Shown one piece after another: positions 1 through 5,630 of a stretch of DNA of 5,630 nucleotides. Source of the stretch: Candidatus Cloacimonadota bacterium (GTDB lineage: Bacteria; Cloacimonadota; Cloacimonadia; Cloacimonadales; Cloacimonadaceae); contig JAAYQD010000345.1 in the NCBI GenBank assembly GCA_012519465.1, positions 1 through 5,630 on the forward strand, given 5' to 3'. The translations under genes were made by a program, and so were the position numbers. Position 1 is the first letter of the stretch. Every line of letters begins with the position of its first letter. The notes under the pieces are model-generated. The model did no database searches. It saw nothing but the letters and a program-made list of their open reading frames with translations, and had not been told where the DNA came from.

Positions 1-31
1 CAAGGGTGAGACAAGGGTGAGACAAAGGAGG
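1..31. repeat. 11-base direct tandem repeat at the window edge
   Basis: The unit CAAGGGTGAGA occurs perfectly at 1-11 and 12-22, followed by a decayed copy beginning CAAAGGAGG at 23-31. The array may continue beyond base 1. It is intergenic, about 50 bases past the stop of the last gene. Bases 32-82 between it and that gene show no convincing hairpin plus T-tract, so I call no terminator. Confidence 0.7.
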
Positions 32-82
32 CTAATAGGCAAGAAGCAGGAAAACATGTATTTGTATCAACTGGGGTTCAGA

Positions 83-505
83 TTAGGGGATATTCACCCA
101 GCGGGGTTGACAGGCATACCCTTCCAGGCGTCCAGCGCTGTAATCCTTGAAAGCTGAGACCTTGTACCAATATTCGCCGGCGCGCACGTTATGCCAAGGT
201 TTGGAGCCGTGATTGGCACTGTTTGTAAAGGTGGTATCCACCCTTGTATAGGTTCCATAATATTGCAGGCTGCGATAGATGTAATAGCCATCTGTATTGT
301 TTGAGGGGTTTGCAGTCCAGCGCAATTCCACATATTTGCTGGAAGCTCCTGCAGAGGATGTGTATATTGTCAATTCCGCAATGGTTTTGGGTATATCTAT
401 GGTGGGGTTTGCCTGGGGATCCAGCGGGTTTTTGCGTTTTAGTCCACAGGAGCCAATAATGATGGCAAAGCTTATCAAAATAGTATAAATAGTTATCCTT
501 TTCAT
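83..505 (-). CDS. Small lipoprotein with a single fibronectin type III-like domain
   Basis: This is a 140-residue predicted lipoprotein. The ATG at 505 is chosen over the ATG at 592, which lies inside the upstream gene. The shorter form gives a signal ending IIIGSC with Cys20 as the lipidated residue, and has a Shine-Dalgarno 4 bases upstream. After the Cys come a basic stretch and KNPLDPQANP (residues 25-34), a linker seen in many FCB-group surface lipoproteins. Residues 40-138 form one FnIII-like beta-sandwich: KYVELRWTANPSNNTDGYYIYRS carries the strand B Trp and strand C Tyr pattern (KYVELRW, then DGYYIYRS), and EYWYKVSAFK is the strand F motif. There is no catalytic motif. A binding or structural role at the outer membrane is plausible, perhaps with the two preceding gene products. 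It is the last gene of the cluster in the window. Function is unknown. Confidence 0.83.
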   Translation of the reverse strand: MKRITIYTILISFAIIIGSCGLKRKNPLDPQANPTIDIPKTIAELTIYTSSAGASSKYVELRWTANPSNNTDGYYIYRSLQYYGTYTRVDTTFTNSANHGSKPWHNVRAGEYWYKVSAFKDYSAGRLEGYACQPRWVNIP

Positions 506-509
506 TGTG

Positions 510-516
510 TCCTCTC
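510..516 (-). promoter_or_regulatory. Ribosome binding site deciding the start of the FnIII lipoprotein
   Basis: GAGAGGA on the minus strand lies 4 bases before the ATG at 505, in the 11-base gap after the DUF5683-like gene. It favours this start over the ATG at 592, which has none and would hide the lipoprotein signal. Confidence 0.75.
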
Positions 517-1098
517 TTAAAATCTCACTTCCAGACCATTGCCGGTGAGATTGACGCGGGAGCTGCGGTGTTTTTCCATCAAACGCTCCCACACTCGGGC
601 GTTATGCTCTCCCGTCACTTGAATCACATCAAAGATATTGTATGCCCACACCAGGGCGGCGGTTCCCAAAAAGAGCATGGAGTATTGGCGGGGAGCCAGC
701 GCAAGGTTGTAATAGCTTTCAATATCCTCAACCTGGTTGGCATTCATGTATTTGTCATAATAATAGAGACTGCGGTCATAAAAATAGAGGGATACTCCCA
801 TCAGCACCACTTCTGAAGCCAAAAAGATGGAGCCTTTGGTGGGAGCCTTGTTTGCAAACTGTCCCCAGCCCGGAACCGCCATCGATTTGAGGACGCTATC
901 CCGCATGGAATTGGCTTCCATTTCGTAGATGTGCAACAGCTCCTGACGCTCCAAGAGGTCTTGGCGGTAAAGACTGCGATCAGCATAATCTTTCCAGCCA
1001 TATTTGGTGGAGTCTGAAAACGCTTCGATATCAAAGCGTTGGGCAAAGACAAGATATGCCGTCAATAGTATCATTAGCGTTAAAAGCAAGCGTTTCAT
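517..1098 (-). CDS. Exported membrane-associated protein resembling DUF5683
   Basis: This is a 193-residue protein of unknown function. It starts with a signal peptide (Lys-Arg, then a hydrophobic core to residue 18) and a probable signal peptidase I site after VFA19, leaving Gln20. The mature part opens with a charged, Tyr-rich helical stretch (20-70). Then comes SMAVPGWGQFANKAPTKG at 72-89, which matches the pattern of DUF5683: Ser/Ala-x-x-PGxGQ, a short loop, Lys-Gly, then a hydrophobic segment. Two candidate membrane helices are at about 90-107 and 139-155, the second followed by YNIFDVIQV, also family-like. The C-terminus (RVNLTGNGLEVRF) looks like a strand ending in Phe, as in some outer-membrane proteins. 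The family is common in Bacteroidota and relatives. The gene overlaps the TPR lipoprotein gene by 4 bases and ends 11 bases before the FnIII lipoprotein, so it likely works with them. Family assignment is from memory. Confidence 0.8.
   Translation of the reverse strand: MKRLLLTLMILLTAYLVFAQRFDIEAFSDSTKYGWKDYADRSLYRQDLLERQELLHIYEMEANSMRDSVLKSMAVPGWGQFANKAPTKGSIFLASEVVLMGVSLYFYDRSLYYYDKYMNANQVEDIESYYNLALAPRQYSMLFLGTAALVWAYNIFDVIQVTGEHNARVWERLMEKHRSSRVNLTGNGLEVRF
1095..1098 (-). other. ATGA stop-start overlap between TPR lipoprotein and DUF5683-like gene
   Basis: The TGA of the TPR gene (1097-1095) overlaps the ATG of the next gene (1098-1096). A GAGGA sequence lies about ten bases upstream within the TPR gene. 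The arrangement suggests coupled, roughly equal production of the two envelope proteins. Confidence 0.8.
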
Positions 1099-2495
1099 TT
1101 CATCAAATCCTCAGATATTTTGTTTAGGGGGATGATGCTGCGGTCTTTGAGATTCACCTGCCAAACGTAAAGGAATGTTTCACGAGAGGTAATCAAATCG
1201 TAGCGTACTTCGTATTTATATTGGCTGGTGGAGTGTAAAAACTTCCAGCCTGAATCGCGTATTTCATTATTCTTATACCGTTTTTGCAGCTCTTGTTTTT
1301 TGTTTTTGATGCGGGTATTGAGGAGTCCGCCCCTATATTCATTCACAATCTTTTTGGCAAAAGCCAGAGGGTTGCGGTCTGCCTCCAGGGTGTTTTGACA
1401 GATTGCGATGCGGTTGCGGGTCTCCTGGTTGCTATCCAAAGCATTTGCCTGTTGATACAGCTTCAGGGCATCCGCCACTTTGCCGGTGGCTTCTGCGCGT
1501 TCTGCCTGGGCAAAAAGCTGGGCTGCACGGGCAATATTATCCTGGGCTGTCTGCATCCGCTGGATGGCATCCAAAGCCGGCTTATAATCTGGAATTATTT
1601 CGAATACACGCTGGTAGCTCTCGGCGGCTTGTTCATAATTGCGCTGTCTTACGTGGTTATCCCCTTGGGTGATAAAGAAATCCACTATCCCTTTCAAACG
1701 GGCTTCAATTTGGGGGCGTTGGTGAGGCACATATTGCAGGGCTATGCGCAGGAATCTATCGGCTTCAGAATAGTTTCCCGTCTCCAAAAAGTCTTCCGCC
1801 TGCGCCTTGTAGGTGTTGCCAATAATCTCGTTGATCTCATCACTGGCAATTACTGGATATTTTGCCAGTTCAAAATAAATGGCGAGGGCATCGTTATAGT
1901 ATTTTGCCTCAGAAAGACGCTTTCCATAGGCGATTTTGTTTGGCACGATGCGCTGAATGGTCTTGCGGGCTACGGTTTCATGGGCGTTCCCTTCATAGCC
2001 ATCAAAGAGCAGCATATAATCCTGCCAAGCCAGATCGGCTTCACCCAATCTATCCAGATAGATATTGATGCGCCGCTGCACCATTTCCGGAACCAGCTCA
2101 GAATCCGGCATTTCCCTCAAAATGGCGCTGATATACTCCAGCTGGGTCTCATAATCATCTGTTAATGCGGCTTCCATCAGCCGGGCTTTGTAGATTTTGG
2201 CAAGGTCTTTATCAGCAGCGGGAGAATTGGCAAGCTTGAAAAAGCGGATGGCAAGATCGGTGGAGCGTTCCTGGGAGATCAAGCCCAATTGATGATAGCT
2301 GTTTGATCTCACCAGTTCGGCACGGGTAACCAAAGCGCGGTTTTTGGTCTTGAGAATCATCTCATCGGTCTCTTGGATGGCGGCGGCATAGCGCCCTTTT
2401 TCATAATGCTCTTCCACGCTGCGCAGGTGATTCATTTCACATGCGCCCAATAGCATCAGGATGCCAAGTAAAATAAGGTATCTAATCTTTGTCAT
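1095..2495 (-). CDS. TPR-repeat lipoprotein with a C-terminal beta-rich domain, function unknown
   Basis: This is a 466-residue exported protein anchored by lipid. The ATG at 2495 is chosen over the one at 2546 because it gives a clean lipoprotein signal, MTKIRYLILLGILMLLGAC, with lipobox LGAC and Cys19 as the modified residue. The longer start would add 17 residues and bury it. The mature part is mainly helical with TPR-like units, clearest near 28-42, 232-256, 277-305 (GDNHVRQRNYEQAAESYQ) and 325-355 (ADALKLYQQANALD). Residues 380-410 are highly charged. The last 60 (from GWKFLHS) look like alternating strands ending YVWQVNLKDRSIIPLN, a different domain. TPR lipoproteins often scaffold outer-membrane assembly or glycan export, but this is not BamD-like in length or layout. 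It overlaps the hydrolase by 14 bases and the next gene by 4. No strong Shine-Dalgarno is near the start, so translation may be coupled. Confidence 0.85.
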   Translation of the reverse strand: MTKIRYLILLGILMLLGACEMNHLRSVEEHYEKGRYAAAIQETDEMILKTKNRALVTRAELVRSNSYHQLGLISQERSTDLAIRFFKLANSPAADKDLAKIYKARLMEAALTDDYETQLEYISAILREMPDSELVPEMVQRRINIYLDRLGEADLAWQDYMLLFDGYEGNAHETVARKTIQRIVPNKIAYGKRLSEAKYYNDALAIYFELAKYPVIASDEINEIIGNTYKAQAEDFLETGNYSEADRFLRIALQYVPHQRPQIEARLKGIVDFFITQGDNHVRQRNYEQAAESYQRVFEIIPDYKPALDAIQRMQTAQDNIARAAQLFAQAERAEATGKVADALKLYQQANALDSNQETRNRIAICQNTLEADRNPLAFAKKIVNEYRGGLLNTRIKNKKQELQKRYKNNEIRDSGWKFLHSTSQYKYEVRYDLITSRETFLYVWQVNLKDRSIIPLNKISEDLMK

Positions 2496-3228
2496 TGATA
2501 TAATAGTGCTTGCCCTCTTCGGCAAATTCAAAGCTGCCAGGAGCATGGTTTGTCATCCACTCGGATAGCTCTTCAGAGCTGCCGTGGGTCAGGATCACTC
2601 TGGGGATGGGAAGCTCTGCCAGAGAGGTGATTTGGGATGCCTCAGTGTGCAGGGCATCGATGATAATGGTATGGCAATCCAAAAACGAGGTGATGCAATC
2701 TGTCTGTTGGATATCAGATGTATACACCAGGCTGCGGGGGGATTCCCCTATCTGGAAAGCCCAGGATCGCATTGTGTTGGAAAGCTGCAAATCCTGTATA
2801 ATCTGGCTATAGCCATGCAGGTGGTTTGTGCTTTGGATCTTGATTTGTGGGTGATGTAGAGGCAAATCCTCCATGGGATGGATCACCAGGCGATAGCTGA
2901 GCCTCTGGCGAAAGGTGTATTGCAAATGTAGCAGCGCCTCAAAATCATCCTCACGCTCCGGCAGATAGAGATGCAAGGTCTTTTGCCGCTGCTGCAGATA
3001 AAGCATCTGGATCAGCATAAAGATGCCGGAAAAGTGATCGGGATGATAGTGGCTGATAATGATGGCATCCAGCAAGTCTTTATCCAGGGAATACCGCAAA
3101 AGCTGGTGGCTGCAGCCTTCTCCGCAATCAAAGAGCAGATGCTTGCCCTGGTGATGCACATACAGGCTGCTGAGGTGTTTGTTCAATTGGGGCAATCCGG
3201 GAGAGGCACCCAAGATTATGAATTGCAC
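2482..3228 (-). CDS. Metallo-beta-lactamase-fold hydrolase, RNase Z-like
   Basis: This is a 248-residue predicted cytoplasmic metal-dependent hydrolase. The N-terminus MQFIILGASPGLPQ and FDCGEG (33-38) are typical of the RNase Z/ElaC branch. The metal-binding motif is HYHPDH at 60-65 (His60, His62, Asp64, His65). Further likely ligands are His136 or His138 in NHLHGYS, Asp172 in VYTSD and His215 in LTHGSS. The protein is about 60 residues shorter than typical RNase Z (around 300), and I see no clear tRNA-binding exosite insertion, so tRNA 3'-processing is not assured. A phosphodiesterase or other small-substrate hydrolase is equally possible. The start is GTG at 3228, chosen because it gives the normal family N-terminus. 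AAGGG and GAGG lie just upstream, inside the end of the transferase gene, which it overlaps by 13 bases. Its 3' end overlaps the next gene by 14 bases. The fold is secure; the substrate is unknown. Confidence 0.88.
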   Translation of the reverse strand: MQFIILGASPGLPQLNKHLSSLYVHHQGKHLLFDCGEGCSHQLLRYSLDKDLLDAIIISHYHPDHFSGIFMLIQMLYLQQRQKTLHLYLPEREDDFEALLHLQYTFRQRLSYRLVIHPMEDLPLHHPQIKIQSTNHLHGYSQIIQDLQLSNTMRSWAFQIGESPRSLVYTSDIQQTDCITSFLDCHTIIIDALHTEASQITSLAELPIPRVILTHGSSEELSEWMTNHAPGSFEFAEEGKHYYINDKD

Positions 3229-4328
3229 GAGCCCTTGCCTCTGTTTTTCTTTTGGTTTTCCGGTATCACCACGGGCACCTGATCCAGCTTGCGTCCAAAG
3301 AAAAGGAAGAACGCCAAAAAGAACACTGCCGTAATCAAAAGCAGCTCTCGTGAACCGATAATAAAGATGATGATAGAGGTGAGTACTATCAATACATTGA
3401 GGCTGTAGACAATCATCGCCGTCACCTTCACGGAGCCCAGGGCGTTGCGGATGCGGTGGGTGGAATGGTCTTGCCCACCCTGCATCACGTGGCGGCCATC
3501 CCTTTTGCGGGTATAGCTCACCAAGGCGATATCAAAGATGGCATAGCTCAAGAGGAGCACCGGCATCAGGAAAAACATCTTGTCATTGTATCTATTGCCC
3601 GCCATGCGCGCCATCAGGATACCCATTGAAGAGAGGAAGTATCCGATAAACATGGAGCCGGCATCACCCAAAAAGATGCGGGCAGGGTTGAAATTGTATG
3701 GCAAAAAGCCGAATGCGGAGCCGGCAAAGCTGAGCGAAATCAGCCCAATCAGAGCCATTGCATCCTGATTGGTCTGGGTGGTGCTGGTGAGGCTGAAAGC
3801 AAAGAAACCCAAGCCCAGTATCCCTGCCATACCGCTGAGGATGCCGTCCATATTGTCCAAAAAGTTAAGTGCGTTCATCAACCCCACCATCCAAAACACC
3901 ATCAGCGGCACGGAGATATACATCCAGCCAAACATTAGGTTCAGCTCTTGCAGGCTGAAATTGCTGAAGATGAAGATGAGGCTCACGATAATCTGTCCAA
4001 ACATCTTGATCAGGGGCGACATCGCACATTTGTCATCAAAGAGTCCAATCAGCATAATCAGCAGTGAACCCGCCAGATAGCCCAGCATGGGCGCATCGAA
4101 AAAGCGTCCGGGAGAGATTGCCACATCATAAAGACACAAGAGGAAAAACCCGACGAACACGCTCACGCCTCCCATCAAGGGGGTGATTTTGGGGTGGTCT
4201 TTGCGGACATTGGGTTTATCCACAAGGTTAATGGCACGCGCCAGCTTCATGATGAAGGGCGTGAGCCCGTAAACCAACAGCCAGGACATGATGAATACGC
4301 TGAGGTATTCATATATCCTATTTTCCAT
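3216..4328 (-). CDS. Polyprenyl-phosphate glycosyl-1-phosphate transferase, MraY/WecA/TagO superfamily
   Basis: This integral inner-membrane enzyme moves a sugar-1-phosphate (in known homologues often GlcNAc-1-P) from a UDP-sugar to undecaprenyl phosphate, the first step of a lipid-linked glycan. It has 370 residues with about ten or eleven hydrophobic segments. Superfamily motifs appear in order: GLFDDK with Asp98-Asp99; NALNFLDNMDG at 152-162, containing the Mg/catalytic Asp residues; FLGDAGSMFIGY at 219-230 with Asp222; and the cytoplasmic loop GGQDHSTHRI with His288 and His291. The loop differs from the MraY HHHFE motif and from the HIHH of enterobacterial WecA, so a WecA/TagO-like role is favoured over peptidoglycan MraY. 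The tail (about 346-370) is hydrophilic and basic. The gene starts 36 bases after lpxA with its own Shine-Dalgarno and overlaps the next gene by 13 bases. The sugar and the glycan (O-antigen, capsule or other) cannot be told from the sequence. Confidence 0.92.
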   Translation of the reverse strand: MENRIYEYLSVFIMSWLLVYGLTPFIMKLARAINLVDKPNVRKDHPKITPLMGGVSVFVGFFLLCLYDVAISPGRFFDAPMLGYLAGSLLIMLIGLFDDKCAMSPLIKMFGQIIVSLIFIFSNFSLQELNLMFGWMYISVPLMVFWMVGLMNALNFLDNMDGILSGMAGILGLGFFAFSLTSTTQTNQDAMALIGLISLSFAGSAFGFLPYNFNPARIFLGDAGSMFIGYFLSSMGILMARMAGNRYNDKMFFLMPVLLLSYAIFDIALVSYTRKRDGRHVMQGGQDHSTHRIRNALGSVKVTAMIVYSLNVLIVLTSIIIFIIGSRELLLITAVFFLAFFLFFGRKLDQVPVVIPENQKKNRGKGSCNS

Positions 4329-4335
4329 AAATAAG

Positions 4336-4341
4336 CTCCCT
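4336..4341 (-). promoter_or_regulatory. Ribosome binding site of the WecA-like gene
   Basis: AGGGAG on the minus strand lies 7 bases before the ATG at 4328. This supports that start. It sits in the 36-base gap after lpxA (4329-4364), where I see no promoter or terminator. Confidence 0.75.
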
Positions 4342-4364
4342 GGGTATGGTAAATGGTTTTATAT

Positions 4365-5138
4365 TCAGGTGGATAGCCCTCTATCACTGCTTCTTACAAA
4401 TTCAATAAAGTTACGCTGTTCGGGCAAGAGATCAGGGATGGCATCAGCGGCAGCCAATGCCTGGGTGGTATTGAGTCCCTTGCGGTAGAATAGGTTGTAA
4501 ATCTGTTTGATGGCTTCCACTGTTTCGCTGGAATAGCCTTTGCGCATCAAGCCCACGCTATTCAGCCCCACTGTGCGGTAGGGATTACCCTGGCCGCGGG
4601 TGTAGGGGGCGATATCCTTTTTGATGGCAGAGGCTCCGCCCACAAAGCTGTGGGTGCCGATATGCACAAACTGATGCACGCCCGTGGCGCCGCCGATGAT
4701 GGCATGATCATACACCACCACATGGCCGGCAAGCTGCACCACATTGGCTATCACACAGCCGTTGCCCACGCGGCAATTATGGGCCACATGCACGTATTCC
4801 ATCAGGAGGTTATCGTCTCCCACCACCGTGTCTTCCTGCATATCTGTGGAAGTGTTGAGGGTTACAAATTCACGGATTCTATTGCGGGAGCCCACTCTGA
4901 GGCGGGTGGGTTCTCCGCTGAACTTGAGGTCTTGGGGTTCGGTTCCCAATACGGCAAAGCTAAAGATGCGGTTGTCATCACCAATGGTGGTATCTCCATC
5001 GATGATCACAAAAGGCGCCAGCTCGTTGCGGTCTCCCATCTTCACCTGGGAGCCAATCACGCAGTGGGGACCAATGGTGCAATCCTTGCCTATCTGGGCA
5101 CCGGGATGGATGATGGCTGTGGGATGGATATTGCTCAT
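4365..5138 (-). CDS. lpxA: Acyl-ACP--UDP-N-acetylglucosamine O-acyltransferase LpxA
   Basis: LpxA catalyses the first step of lipid A synthesis in the cytoplasm, moving an (R)-3-hydroxyacyl chain from ACP to the 3-position of UDP-GlcNAc. The 257-residue length is typical (E. coli 262). Residues 1-185 are hexapeptide repeats of the left-handed beta-helix; 190-257 form the helical C-terminal domain, starting GLNSVGLMRKGYS. By manual alignment with E. coli, the catalytic base His125 is His120 in VHVAHNC, and His122, His144 and His160 match His117, His139 and His155. The acyl-ruler residue Gly173 matches Gly168, which suggests a long (about C14) hydroxyacyl chain. The usual TIHRGT segment is instead TLNTST (residues 93-98), so the His99 equivalent is Asn95, and the following loop is one residue shorter. 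The start overlaps the upstream stop as ATGA; an AGGA lies 9 bases before it. Here lpxA is followed by a glycosyl transferase rather than lpxB. Confidence 0.96.
   Translation of the reverse strand: MSNIHPTAIIHPGAQIGKDCTIGPHCVIGSQVKMGDRNELAPFVIIDGDTTIGDDNRIFSFAVLGTEPQDLKFSGEPTRLRVGSRNRIREFVTLNTSTDMQEDTVVGDDNLLMEYVHVAHNCRVGNGCVIANVVQLAGHVVVYDHAIIGGATGVHQFVHIGTHSFVGGASAIKKDIAPYTRGQGNPYRTVGLNSVGLMRKGYSSETVEAIKQIYNLFYRKGLNTTQALAAADAIPDLLPEQRNFIEFVRSSDRGLST
5135..5138 (-). other. ATGA stop-start overlap between fabZ domain and lpxA
   Basis: The start codon of lpxA (5138-5136) and the TGA of the upstream gene (5137-5135) share bases on the minus strand. Such overlaps usually mean translational coupling, which would tie LpxA output to that of the FabZ-containing protein. 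Confidence 0.85.
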
Positions 5139-5630
5139 TTGTTCTTTTCCTGTACCATTGCCATAAAGTCTCCTTCCGCCACCTTTTCGTTATCCACATA
5201 GGCTTCGCCATGCATCTTGGAGAGCGAACGCCTGAGCGATATCACTTTCATCTCAAAGCGCAGGGTGTCTCCCGGGAGTACAGGCTTGCGGAATTTGACG
5301 TTATCTATCGAAGCAAAGTATGCCACATAATCCTCCGGGTTATCCAGCTGATTGAGCAGCATGATGCCTCCCGCCTGTGCCATGGCCTCCAGTATCAATA
5401 CGCCGGGCATGATGGGGTGACCGGGGAAGTGCCCTTGGAAGAAAGGCTCATTCATCGTCACATTCTTGATGCCGGTGATGGATTCATTGGGTACAAAATC
5501 GATGATCTTATCCACCAGCAGGAAGGGATAACGATGGGGGATGATGCGCATGATGGCATTGATGTCAAACACTATGCCTTCTGCTTTCTTCTTTTGATAC
5601 AGCATCTGCAGCTCGTTCTTTTTCTGGATC
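5135..5630 (-). CDS. FabZ domain, probable C-terminal part of a bifunctional LpxC-FabZ protein (5' end outside window)
   Basis: FabZ dehydrates (3R)-hydroxyacyl-ACP to trans-2-enoyl-ACP in fatty acid synthesis in the cytoplasm. The visible hotdog domain has the PHRYPFLLVD opening and the motif GHFPGHPIMPG, whose first His is the catalytic one. LEAMAQAGG follows with the catalytic Glu; these residues are 59 and 73 counted from the Met codon at 5605. That Met is unlikely to be the true start: the frame stays open to the window edge, giving IQKKNELQ before it, and no good Shine-Dalgarno precedes it. A charged linker ahead of FDINAIMRIIPHR is what an LpxC-FabZ fusion would show, as known in Bacteroidota and relatives. 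LpxC would be the zinc deacetylase acting just after LpxA. The stop overlaps the lpxA start by 4 bases. The FabZ call is very secure; the fusion is an inference because the LpxC part is not visible. Confidence 0.93.
   Translation of the reverse strand, partial: IQKKNELQMLYQKKKAEGIVFDINAIMRIIPHRYPFLLVDKIIDFVPNESITGIKNVTMNEPFFQGHFPGHPIMPGVLILEAMAQAGGIMLLNQLDNPEDYVAYFASIDNVKFRKPVLPGDTLRFEMKVISLRRSLSKMHGEAYVDNEKVAEGDFMAMVQEKNK

Noticed and set aside
1..31. CRISPR array
   Set aside because: The repeat unit is 11 bases in direct tandem with no spacers.
32..82. Rho-independent terminator after the last gene
   Set aside because: The only inverted match (around CTGGGGTTCAG, 71-81) is too short and has no T-tract on the minus strand.
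506..592. Upstream ATG at 592 for the FnIII lipoprotein
   Set aside because: The extension lies inside the DUF5683-like gene and would bury the lipobox; the ATG at 505 has a good ribosome binding site.
1284..2165. Long plus-strand open frame of 293 codons
   Set aside because: It is antisense to the TPR lipoprotein, has no family resemblance, and the minus-strand gene has a lipobox, repeats and tight operon joins.
2496..2546. Upstream ATG at 2546 for the TPR lipoprotein
   Set aside because: It would place 17 residues before the lipoprotein signal, overlap the hydrolase further and lacks a Shine-Dalgarno.
4650..5201. Plus-strand open frame of 183 codons opposite lpxA
   Set aside because: It is His- and Gly-rich only because it mirrors the repetitive hexapeptide codons of lpxA; no known family or start signal.
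5135..5605. Stand-alone fabZ starting at the ATG at 5605
   Set aside because: The frame is open to the window edge, there is no convincing Shine-Dalgarno, and the residues ahead look like a fusion linker. It cannot be fully excluded without upstream sequence.

Overview
The window looks like part of one long envelope-biogenesis operon from a Gram-negative, lipid A-making bacterium. All seven supported genes lie on the minus strand and are transcribed from high to low coordinates. They overlap or nearly touch: two 4-base ATGA overlaps, overlaps of 13 and 14 bases, and gaps of 36 and 11 bases. I see no plus-strand gene, RNA gene, CRISPR array or insertion sequence. Base composition is near half GC throughout, with no obvious foreign block.

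Layout in transcription order: (1) 5630-5135, a FabZ domain whose frame stays open past the window edge, most likely the C-terminal part of an LpxC-FabZ fusion; (2) 5138-4365, lpxA; (3) 4328-3216, a polytopic phosphoglycosyl transferase of the MraY/WecA/TagO superfamily; (4) 3228-2482, a compact metallo-beta-lactamase-fold hydrolase related to RNase Z, with a GTG start; (5) 2495-1095, a lipoprotein with TPR-like repeats and a beta-rich tail; (6) 1098-517, a small secreted or membrane protein resembling DUF5683; (7) 505-83, a 140-residue lipoprotein with one fibronectin type III-like domain. The last 82 bases carry no gene but include two perfect copies of an 11-base direct repeat at the window edge.

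Genes 1 and 2 belong to early lipid A synthesis. LpxA adds a 3-hydroxyacyl chain to the UDP-sugar, LpxC deacetylates the product, and FabZ competes for the same hydroxyacyl-ACP pool. Gene 3 probably starts a polyprenyl-linked surface glycan. Genes 5-7 all carry export signals and form an uncharacterised envelope module. The role of the hydrolase between the two halves cannot be read from the sequence.

Taxonomy (inference): the probable LpxC-FabZ fusion, the DUF5683-like protein and the FnIII lipoprotein with an NPLDP motif after the lipidated Cys fit the Fibrobacteres-Chlorobi-Bacteroidetes (FCB) superphylum. Cloacimonadota-like bacteria are my first guess, but I cannot confirm this without a search.
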